Shown here in pieces: positions 1-5,158 of a stretch of 5,158 bases of DNA; the first letter of the stretch is position 1; the number at the start of each line of letters is the position of its first letter. The stretch is from Bacteroidota bacterium (lineage in GTDB: Bacteria; Bacteroidota; Bacteroidia; NS11-12g; UBA9320): positions 1 through 5,158 of the forward strand of contig DNHN01000026.1 in NCBI GenBank assembly GCA_003485825.1, in the 5' to 3' direction. The notes under the pieces are model-generated. The model saw nothing but the letters and a program-made list of their open reading frames with translations. It was not told the DNA's origin and did not search any database. The position numbers were made by a program, and so were the translations under genes.

Positions 1-144
1 GGTGCAGCCTCTGCTCCTATTGTAGCATCTGCTTTTCATCCTTCACTAGCCACTGTCGGTGTTTTATTAGCTGTCTTTGGGTATGCAGTAGGTACCGTTG
101 GGGCTATAGCTTGCACACTACTGATGCAGATTGCGGCGCCTTAG
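1..144 (+). CDS. DUF819 family membrane protein, C-terminal fragment
   Basis: Frame 1 is open from the first base to a TAG at 142-144, giving the last 47 residues of a protein whose start lies outside the window. The fragment has a small-residue segment containing ASAFHPSLA (residues 9-17), then a hydrophobic stretch at about 19-44 that reads as one transmembrane helix, and ends LLMQIAAP. From memory this matches the conserved C-terminus of the DUF819 (YjcL-like) multi-pass inner-membrane proteins, where an A-F-H-P-S-L motif precedes the last helix. The family's substrate and function are not established; a transporter-like role is only a guess. No hairpin terminator is visible just after the stop, so readthrough towards 191 is possible. 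The family call rests on a short fragment. Confidence 0.72.
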   Translation, partial: GAASAPIVASAFHPSLATVGVLLAVFGYAVGTVGAIACTLLMQIAAP

Positions 145-190
145 GTTAATTAAAAAAAGATTATATTGTACCACTTATTTGTAGCGCAAT

Positions 191-415
191 ATGATAAAAA
201 CGATCAATCAAGTGGTGAGTCAATTAGAAACTCACATTCTACAGACGATTTCCGAAAAAACTGACACCACTAGTCGTCACAATCATGTACTATTCAATTC
301 ACTACCACGTACCGCACCTACTCATGCTGCTGGTTCTAATTGGAAAACCACTACTAATTCTGAAGTACATAACCTAGTCTCTTTGATTGGTAAACACAAT
401 ACATCCGGTGACTAG
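191..415 (+). CDS. Small hypothetical protein (74 aa), doubtful
   Basis: An ATG-to-TAG frame of 74 codons lies alone in the gap between the DUF819 gene and the DUF1800 gene. I do not recognise the product. It is rich in Thr, Ser, Asn and His and has no signal peptide or transmembrane segment. Residues 1-24 could form an amphipathic helix and residues 57-67 (SEVHNLVSLIG) a second one. Its codon choice looks like that of the neighbours and no longer gene overlaps it on either strand, which favours a real gene. Against it are the short length, the lack of a Shine-Dalgarno sequence (not decisive in Bacteroidota), the lack of a clear promoter, and no known family. It could also be a chance frame or the remnant of a decayed gene. 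Confidence 0.35.
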   Translation: MIKTINQVVSQLETHILQTISEKTDTTSRHNHVLFNSLPRTAPTHAAGSNWKTTTNSEVHNLVSLIGKHNTSGD

Positions 416-505
416 GTAGATTTTTTAAGAAAACAATATACTAATAGACAATACATTTTCGGACATCCGCTTTTTCTTACTCCCGAAATTAATAGATAAG
501 TTAAT
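416..505 (+). other. Leader region upstream of the DUF1800-DUF1501 unit
   Basis: This 90-bp AT-rich stretch should carry the promoter and leader of the downstream pair. I could not find a full Bacteroidota promoter (TTG, 17-23 bp, TANNTTTG). TACATTTT at 452-459 matches the -7 element at all but the last base, but no TTG lies at the right distance upstream. There is a small inverted repeat, TTTCGG (457-462) with CCGAAA (483-488), enclosing a tighter CGGA-CA-TCCG element at 460-469. These two pairings share bases and cannot form together. Their significance is unknown. Confidence 0.25.
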
Positions 506-2095
506 ATGGCAACACAATCAAAAGCAAGAACTAATTCTGGCATCAATCCATACAGTGGTGTTTGGGACCAGGCCGCAATAGTGCATCTTCTCAGAAGAGT
601 ACATTTTGGCATACGAAAGGAAGATTTAGATTATTTCAAAACGAAATCTCTAAATGAGACCGTTGCAGAGATTTTAACTATAGACTACACTCCTCCTTCT
701 CCACCTATCAATAATTACAATGACAATACTACCGACCCTACCATACCCGCTGGAAGTACTTGGGTAAATGACTACAACGGAGTTTTAAATGGTCTCAGAA
801 TGAGATCTTTTAAATCTTGGTGGGGTGGTGAAATCATTAACCACGATCGTACGATTAGAGAGAAAATGGTATTGTTTTGGCACAACCACTTTTCTACACA
901 AGCTGATGTCTACAATTGGGCTAATTTCGGTTACCAAAATAATGCGCTACTGCGGAAAGATTGCTTGAAGAACTTTAAAACTATGGTAAAAGATGTCACC
1001 TTAGACCCTGCCATGCTTATCTTTCTAAATGGGGAGCGAAACACGCAAACAGCCCCAGATGAAAATTACTCTCGAGAGCTCCAAGAACTATTTACCCTAG
1101 GCAAAGGACCGAACTCAGGCTACACAGAAGCAGACGTTATTGCCGGAGCCAAAGTGCTTACAGGCTGGAGAATCAATAAATCAAACGGTATCGTATTCTT
1201 TGATAGAAATAGACACGACACTTCTGACAAACAGTTCTCCTCGTTTTACAACAACACGATAATAACTGGCAACACCGATGGAGAAAAAGAGCTAGATGAT
1301 ATGCTTGCTATGATTTTTCAGCAAAATGAAGTAGCCAAGCACATCGTTCGTAAACTGTATCGATGGTTCGTATACTATGACATAGATTCAGCAACAGAGA
1401 CGAATGTAATAGAACCATTGGCAACCATTTTCATAAGTAATAATTATGAAATTAAACCAGTAATGGAGGCGCTTCTTAAGAGTGAACATTTCTTTGATAG
1501 CGCAAACAGAGGTGCTCTTATAAAGAGTCCTAGCGACTTCACTTACGGCATACTACGCACTTTTGATGTATCCATACCAGGACCCACTGAATATGTCAAT
1601 CAGTATCAGGCTTGGAGTACCATGGGATACTTGTCTGCAATCATGCAACAAGAATTAGGCGATCCACCTAGTGTAGCTGGCTGGCCCGCTTACTATCAGA
1701 TACCTCAGTACCACGAGCTGTGGATCAATAGCGATACCCTCTCGAACCGAAATAAGGTAAGTGATGTGCTCATCTCATCTGGATACAGGGCTAACGGTGG
1801 GCGAATACAGATCGACTCACTCCATTTTACTAAAAAACTTGACAATCCAAGTAATCCTAATCTTTTAATAGACGAACTATTAGAGCTGATGCATACGCTC
1901 AACGTGGAGCAATCTCAAAAAGACTATATGAAATCGATACTTCTTTCTGGGCAACTAGATGATTCCTACTGGACGACCGCTTGGAACACTTATTTCGCAG
2001 ACCAGAGTGACACCACAAAAGCCCAACTAGTAGAAGTAAGACTAGACATGTTAATTAAATACGTAATGAACCTCAGCGAATTTCAACTTTCGTAA
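506..2095 (+). CDS. DUF1800 domain-containing protein
   Basis: The 529-residue product is a full-length DUF1800 (PF08811) protein; its biochemical role is not established. Family signatures appear in order: LLRRVHFG (28-35), WHNHFS (125-130), LDPAMLIFLNG (166-176), NYSRELQELFTLG (187-199), EADVIAGAKVLTGW (208-221), HDTSDKQF (237-244) and DPPSVAGWPAY (386-396). The last 130 residues are less conserved and mostly helical. A Pro/Asn-rich low-complexity stretch at about 61-85 separates the first helices from the core. The start is firm: an in-frame TAA lies at 497-499, just upstream of the ATG, and the family's LLRR motif begins by residue 28. No signal peptide, lipobox or transmembrane helix is visible at the N-terminus, unlike the DUF1501 partner encoded 13 bp downstream. 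The tight spacing and the frequent pairing of these two families in genomes indicate one operon. Domain assignment is confident; function is unknown. Confidence 0.93.
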   Translation: MATQSKARTNSGINPYSGVWDQAAIVHLLRRVHFGIRKEDLDYFKTKSLNETVAEILTIDYTPPSPPINNYNDNTTDPTIPAGSTWVNDYNGVLNGLRMRSFKSWWGGEIINHDRTIREKMVLFWHNHFSTQADVYNWANFGYQNNALLRKDCLKNFKTMVKDVTLDPAMLIFLNGERNTQTAPDENYSRELQELFTLGKGPNSGYTEADVIAGAKVLTGWRINKSNGIVFFDRNRHDTSDKQFSSFYNNTIITGNTDGEKELDDMLAMIFQQNEVAKHIVRKLYRWFVYYDIDSATETNVIEPLATIFISNNYEIKPVMEALLKSEHFFDSANRGALIKSPSDFTYGILRTFDVSIPGPTEYVNQYQAWSTMGYLSAIMQQELGDPPSVAGWPAYYQIPQYHELWINSDTLSNRNKVSDVLISSGYRANGGRIQIDSLHFTKKLDNPSNPNLLIDELLELMHTLNVEQSQKDYMKSILLSGQLDDSYWTTAWNTYFADQSDTTKAQLVEVRLDMLIKYVMNLSEFQLS

Positions 2096-2108
2096 CAACC
2101 TATACATC

Positions 2109-3692
2109 ATGAAAAGAAGAGATTTTTTAAAAAGAGTAGCACCGATGTCTTTACTTCCATTTGCTATAAATGGTCAACCTATAAAGGCTTACGGTAAACT
2201 AATGGGTTCGGAAGCAGAAGACTTTACGCAAACTGATAATGTACTCGTACTCGTACAGCTCAATGGCGGGAATGACGGGCTAAATACCGTAATCCCCTTA
2301 GACCAATACAGTAAACTAGCAACTGCGCGACCAGATGTGCTTATACCTGAGAACAAAGTGCTCGGCTTAGACGGACTATCTGCTACGGGATTGCATCCGG
2401 CTATGAGCAAAATGAAAAACATGTACGACGAAGGAAAGGTACATATCCTACAGAATGTAGGGTATCCTAACCCAAATTACTCACACTTCAGGAGTACTGA
2501 TATCTGGATGACTGGATCATCATCGGATGAAATTTTAGAAAGTGGGTGGATAGGAAGATACCTATCTGAGGAATGGCCTAATTATCCTAATGGATTCCCA
2601 AATGAAGACATGCCTGATCCTCTAGCCATACAAATTGGTTCATTGGTTTCTCCAGTATGCCAAGGACTAGCAGTAAATATGGGATTTGCTATTTCTAATC
2701 CTAACAACTACTACCAACTGCTCACTGGCAACTATCCAGATGCTCCAGATACCAAAGCCGGTAAGGAATTAGATTATATACGCACAGTAGCAAGACAAAC
2801 GAATGAATATTCGGTAAAAATAAAAAGTGCTGCAGAAAGTGCAACTAACCTTAGTACACTATACCCTGAAGGAAATAGACTAGCAGATCAACTAAAGATC
2901 GTAGCTCAACTCATAGCAGGTGGACTACAGACAAGAGTATATGTAGTATCTCTTGGAGGTTTTGATACCCATGCCAATCAAGTAGATCCAGTGGACAGTA
3001 ATGAGACTGGATATCATGCATTTTTATTAGAAACCGTATCAGAAGCGATTAATGCTTTCCAAGACGATTTAGAAAAATTAAAGATAGACGACCGTGTGAT
3101 GGGCATGACTTTTAGCGAATTTGGAAGAAGAATAATTAGTAATGCCAGTACAGGAACAGACCATGGCAGTGCCGCTCCTATGTTCTTATTTGGGTCTAAG
3201 GTAAAAGGAGGTATGTCTGGATTAAATCCGATTATACCTAATAATCCTTCTGCTAAAGATAACCTAGCTATGGAGCACGATTTTAGGTCTGTGTACAGCA
3301 CCATACTACAAAAATGGTTTTGTTTAGATAGCGCCACTTCGAATAATGTATTACTTAAGAACTTTGATGCCATGGACTTACTGAATGACTCTTGTCTCAC
3401 TTCTTCTGTACAACACCTTAAAAATCAACGAGCCGGCGACGCTTACGTCTCTAATTATCCGAATCCATTTGGCACCAGCACCACACTCAAGTATTACTCA
3501 GATGGAGGATATGTACATATTACTATTACAGACATACAAGGAAAAGTGATTTCTTTTCCAGTGCGTGACACCATAGCTACTGGTACTCATGAGCTATCAC
3601 TAGATATGAGTCACTTACCTAGTGGGACTTACTACTGTCAGTACCAGAATGGCATCATTACTCAAACACGCAGCCTACTGAAAGTGAGGTAG
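2109..3692 (+). CDS. DUF1501 protein with T9SS C-terminal sorting domain
   Basis: The 527-residue product has three parts. The N-terminus, MKRRDFLKRV followed by a short weakly hydrophobic stretch to about residue 29, resembles a twin-arginine export signal. Residues 45 to about 425 are a DUF1501 (PF07394) domain of the alkaline phosphatase/sulfatase-like fold: VQLNGGNDGLNTVIP (49-63), GLHPAM (94-99), NPNYSHFRSTDIW (121-133), GGFDTH (283-288), FSEFGRR (335-341), TDHGSAAP (350-357) and HDFRSVYSTILQKWF (390-404). D56, D286, H288, E337, D351 and H352 are candidate metal or active-site residues, by inference from the fold. Residues 447-527 form a type A T9SS sorting domain: YPNPFGTSTTL (450-460), TDIQGKVI (474-481), LPSGTYYCQY (503-512) and a basic end SLLKVR. 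Surface attachment or secretion through the type IX system is therefore expected. It follows the DUF1800 gene by 13 bp with no Shine-Dalgarno sequence and is very likely co-transcribed with it. Its enzymatic activity and substrate are unknown. Confidence 0.93.
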   Translation: MKRRDFLKRVAPMSLLPFAINGQPIKAYGKLMGSEAEDFTQTDNVLVLVQLNGGNDGLNTVIPLDQYSKLATARPDVLIPENKVLGLDGLSATGLHPAMSKMKNMYDEGKVHILQNVGYPNPNYSHFRSTDIWMTGSSSDEILESGWIGRYLSEEWPNYPNGFPNEDMPDPLAIQIGSLVSPVCQGLAVNMGFAISNPNNYYQLLTGNYPDAPDTKAGKELDYIRTVARQTNEYSVKIKSAAESATNLSTLYPEGNRLADQLKIVAQLIAGGLQTRVYVVSLGGFDTHANQVDPVDSNETGYHAFLLETVSEAINAFQDDLEKLKIDDRVMGMTFSEFGRRIISNASTGTDHGSAAPMFLFGSKVKGGMSGLNPIIPNNPSAKDNLAMEHDFRSVYSTILQKWFCLDSATSNNVLLKNFDAMDLLNDSCLTSSVQHLKNQRAGDAYVSNYPNPFGTSTTLKYYSDGGYVHITITDIQGKVISFPVRDTIATGTHELSLDMSHLPSGTYYCQYQNGIITQTRSLLKVR

Positions 3693-3758
3693 TTTTTCTT
3701 GCTTTTTTGTTAGCGTTCACTCATGATTGACTTTCTTGTCATAAGGGTTAGCGATGAA

Positions 3759-3770
3759 TGAATCGATTCA
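3759..3770. repeat. 12-bp perfect palindrome TGAATCGATTCA
   Basis: This stretch is identical to its own reverse complement. It lies between the convergent DUF1501 and rfbC genes and shares its last base with the left arm of the hairpin at 3770-3794. It could be a protein-binding site, an extension of the terminator structure, or chance in AT-rich DNA. Nothing else in the window repeats it. Confidence 0.4.
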
Positions 3771-3801
3771 CACATAGGTAATATACCTATGTGTACTTTT
3801 T
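3770..3801 (+). terminator. Probable intrinsic terminator of the DUF1800-DUF1501 unit
   Basis: ACACATAGGTA (3770-3780) pairs perfectly with TACCTATGTGT (3784-3794) across a 3-base ATA loop, and a five-T run follows at 3797-3801. The polarity suits termination of + strand transcription, 77 bp after the DUF1501 stop. The T-run directly abuts the last codon of the converging rfbC gene. On the - strand the hairpin is not followed by a T-run, although the stem itself could still protect the 3' end of the rfbC message. The stem is only moderately GC-rich. The T-rich stretch right after the DUF1501 stop (3693-3708) has only a very short stem before it and looks less convincing. Confidence 0.6.
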
Positions 3802-4344
3802 CTAAAAGGGACTATTAAACGAACTAAAATCTTGAGCTTCCTCATCTTTAGCACTTATTACAGGGTGTGATACGCCCCAGTCTATACCAAGTGATGGACT
3901 ATTCCACAGTATAGCTCCTTCACTTTCTTTATGGTAGTAGTTGGTGCATTTATAGGCAAAGATGGTATCTTCTTCTCGAGTAACAAATCCATGAGCAAAC
4001 CCAGGGGGCACATAAAACATTGTTTTATTATCTTCATCTAGCTCAATGGAAAAATGCTCACCATAGGTCTTAGAATCTTTACGAATATCCACCGCGACAT
4101 CCAGTACAGCTCCTTTTATTACTCTTACTAACTTACCTTGTGCAAAAGGATTTCTTTGAAAATGCAAACCTCTCAAAATTCCCTTCCCGCTAAGAGATTG
4201 ATTGTCTTGAACAAAGTCCAAATCTACTCCGGCCGCTTTCATAGCGTCTTGCCTGTAACTTTCAAAAAAGTGGCCTCGCTCATCGCCAAACACAGACGGT
4301 TTTATGATCAATAATCCAGAGATATGGGTCGTCGTTATTTCCAT
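3802..4344 (-). CDS. rfbC: dTDP-4-dehydrorhamnose 3,5-epimerase
   Basis: The 180-residue product is a complete RmlC/RfbC epimerase, a cytosolic cupin dimer that converts dTDP-4-dehydro-6-deoxyglucose to dTDP-4-dehydrorhamnose, the third step in making dTDP-L-rhamnose for surface polysaccharides. Visible signatures are FGDERGHFFESY (19-30), QDNQSLS (46-52), GILRGLHFQ (55-63), YVPPGFAHGF (111-120), AYKCTNYYH (130-138) and SAKDEEA (164-170). H61 should be the catalytic base paired with D167, and Y131 the catalytic tyrosine, by analogy with known RmlC enzymes. The frame extends to a TTG at 4356, but I chose the ATG at 4344 because family members begin with a short strand like MEITTTHISG. Length is normal for the family. 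It is flanked by a convergent gene on its 3' side and a divergent gene on its 5' side, so it is probably transcribed alone. No rfbA, rfbB or rfbD is present here. Confidence 0.95.
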   Translation of the reverse strand: MEITTTHISGLLIIKPSVFGDERGHFFESYRQDAMKAAGVDLDFVQDNQSLSGKGILRGLHFQRNPFAQGKLVRVIKGAVLDVAVDIRKDSKTYGEHFSIELDEDNKTMFYVPPGFAHGFVTREEDTIFAYKCTNYYHKESEGAILWNSPSLGIDWGVSHPVISAKDEEAQDFSSFNSPF

Positions 4345-4468
4345 TATTAATTGCAATGATATAAAACTTACTAAGTTGTGAAAAATTGTTTAGCGTATTC
4401 TCCACTATTTTTTGGTTCTTTAGACGAAATTTGATGCCTTCTAAAAGCAAAAGTAATTCAAAGCACGT
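4345..4468. promoter_or_regulatory. Divergent promoter region between rfbC and the helicase gene
   Basis: This 124-bp AT-rich stretch must hold the promoters of both flanking genes. For the + strand, TTG at 4386-4388 is followed 17 bp later by TATTTTTTG (4406-4414), close to the Bacteroidota pattern TTG-N17-23-TANNTTTG but with one extra base in the -7 element. For the - strand, TAAGTTTT (complement of 4363-4370) matches TANNTTTG at all but the last base, with no clear TTG upstream of it. A short perfect inverted repeat, AACTTA-C-TAAGTT (4365-4377), overlaps that element and could be an operator. All of these are weak matches; only the position is well supported. Confidence 0.4.
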
Positions 4469-5158
4469 ATGTCAGACCCATCTTACCTTCACTCACTAAA
4501 TACTGAACAAAAAGCAGCTGTACTTCAAACGGAAGGACCCGTAATGATCATAGCTGGTGCTGGCTCCGGAAAAACGAGAGTACTCACCTACCGAATAGCG
4601 CACCTCATTCATACGGGTGTAGATGCTTTTAATATACTTTCACTCACCTTTACCAATAAGGCTGCTAAAGAGATGCGTCAACGTATAGAAACTGTAGTAG
4701 GTTCAGAAGCTAGAAACATTTGGATGGGCACGTTTCACTCTGTCTTTGCCAAAATATTACGAATAGAAGCAGAGAAAATAGGGTATCCTACTAACTTCAC
4801 CATTTACGATTCAGATGATAGCAAAAGTCTCATACGCAGTATTGTTAAGGAAATGAATCTTGATGATAAAGTATACAAAGCCAACTATGTACTATCAAGA
4901 ATCAGCAATGCGAAGAACAACTTAATTCAAGCGCATGTTTATCAAAAGCAGAGTGAACTCATCGCCTATGACGAGACCACTGGCCGAGGTAAAATCTATG
5001 AGATATACTCTGAATATGCTAAGAGATGTTTCAAAGCTGGAGCCATGGACTTTGACGATCTACTTTTCAAAACTAATGTCTTGTTTAGAGATCACCCTCA
5101 AGCGCTGCTTAACTATCAAAATAAATTCAAGTACATTTTGGTCGATGAGTACCAAGAT
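4469..5158 (+). CDS. uvrD: UvrD/PcrA-type ATP-dependent DNA helicase, N-terminal part
   Basis: The frame opens at ATG 4469 and runs off the window after 230 codons; family members are usually about 750 residues, so roughly the first 30% is present. The product is a superfamily 1A 3'-5' DNA helicase of the kind acting in nucleotide-excision and mismatch repair and in clearing recombination or replication blocks. Motifs in order are the Q-motif LNTEQKAAV (10-18, Q14), Walker A AGAGSGKT (29-36), motif Ia LSLTFTNKAAKEM (57-69), GTFHS (87-91), GAMDFDDLL (191-199) and motif II/Walker B ILVDEYQD (223-230), where the window stops. All visible catalytic residues are intact. The start is supported by the Q-motif lying at residue 10, as is normal, and by a non-coding gap before it. 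It is divergent from rfbC. The exact paralogue (UvrD, PcrA or Rep-like) cannot be settled without the C-terminus. Confidence 0.93.
   Translation, partial: MSDPSYLHSLNTEQKAAVLQTEGPVMIIAGAGSGKTRVLTYRIAHLIHTGVDAFNILSLTFTNKAAKEMRQRIETVVGSEARNIWMGTFHSVFAKILRIEAEKIGYPTNFTIYDSDDSKSLIRSIVKEMNLDDKVYKANYVLSRISNAKNNLIQAHVYQKQSELIAYDETTGRGKIYEIYSEYAKRCFKAGAMDFDDLLFKTNVLFRDHPQALLNYQNKFKYILVDEYQD

Noticed and set aside
452..459. TACATTTT as a -7 promoter element for the DUF1800 gene
   Set aside because: It resembles TANNTTTG, but there is no TTG element 17-23 bp upstream, so I do not call a promoter.
412..612. 66-codon open frame on the - strand over the start of the DUF1800 gene
   Set aside because: It overlaps the well-supported start and LLRRVHFG motif of DUF1800. 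Its hydrophobic stretch is what antisense reading of AT-rich leader DNA produces.
1705..1902. 65-codon open frame on the - strand
   Set aside because: It is antisense to the C-terminal part of the DUF1800 gene and has no recognisable product.
2241..2256. Short tandem repeat GTACTC-GTACTC-GTAC
   Set aside because: It encodes the alternating V-L-V-L-V of a beta strand at the start of the DUF1501 domain, so protein constraint explains it; the run is too short to suggest phase variation.
2189..2422. 77-codon open frame on the - strand
   Set aside because: It is antisense to the conserved GGNDG region of DUF1501 and has no recognisable product.
3014..3400. 128-codon open frame on the - strand inside the DUF1501 gene
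   Set aside because: It lies wholly antisense to well-conserved DUF1501 motifs (FSEFGRR, TDHGSAAP, HDFRSVYS) and encodes no recognisable domain, so it is a shadow frame.
3709..3753. Direct repeat GTTAGCG at 3709-3715 and 3747-3753
   Set aside because: Seven bases repeated twice 38 bp apart, with no further matching flank and no element between them that would suggest target-site duplication or attachment sites.
4345..4356. Four-codon N-terminal extension of rfbC from a TTG start
   Set aside because: The TTG at 4356 is a weaker start than the ATG at 4344, and the family begins with the strand that follows that ATG.

Overview
The window is about 40% GC by eye and looks like a chromosomal segment from the phylum Bacteroidota, probably a Flavobacteriia-like organism; this is inference. 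The main evidence is a C-terminal type IX secretion (Por/T9SS type A) sorting domain on one protein. Starts without Shine-Dalgarno sequences and with AT-rich leaders, and a DUF1800-DUF1501 gene pair, fit this. I see no RNA genes, CRISPR arrays, insertion sequences or phage genes.

Layout: (1) 1-144, the 3' end of a DUF819-type inner-membrane protein gene, + strand. (2) 145-505, a mostly non-coding gap holding one doubtful 74-codon open frame (191-415). (3) 506-3692, a two-gene + strand unit: a DUF1800 protein (529 aa), then after 13 bp a DUF1501 protein (527 aa) with a twin-arginine-like N-terminus and a T9SS tail. (4) 3693-3801, a short convergent intergenic region with a 12-bp palindrome and an adjoining 11-bp perfect hairpin followed by a T-run. 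(5) 3802-4344, rfbC/rmlC (dTDP-4-dehydrorhamnose 3,5-epimerase) on the - strand, whose best start is the ATG at 4344. (6) 4345-4468, a divergent promoter region. (7) 4469-5158, the N-terminal 230 codons of a UvrD/PcrA-type superfamily 1 helicase, cut by the window end.

The genes do not form one pathway. The only evident functional unit is the DUF1800-DUF1501 pair. DUF1501 belongs to the alkaline phosphatase/sulfatase-like fold, and this copy appears built for export and surface delivery. The DUF1800 partner shows no signal peptide, and its start cannot be moved upstream because of a nearby in-frame stop. The biochemical role of the pair is not established to my knowledge, so it is the part most worth a second look. 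rfbC lies between a convergent and a divergent neighbour, so it should be transcribed alone, away from any other dTDP-rhamnose genes. The rest looks like ordinary housekeeping sequence, and I found no convincing sign of a new defence or mobile system.
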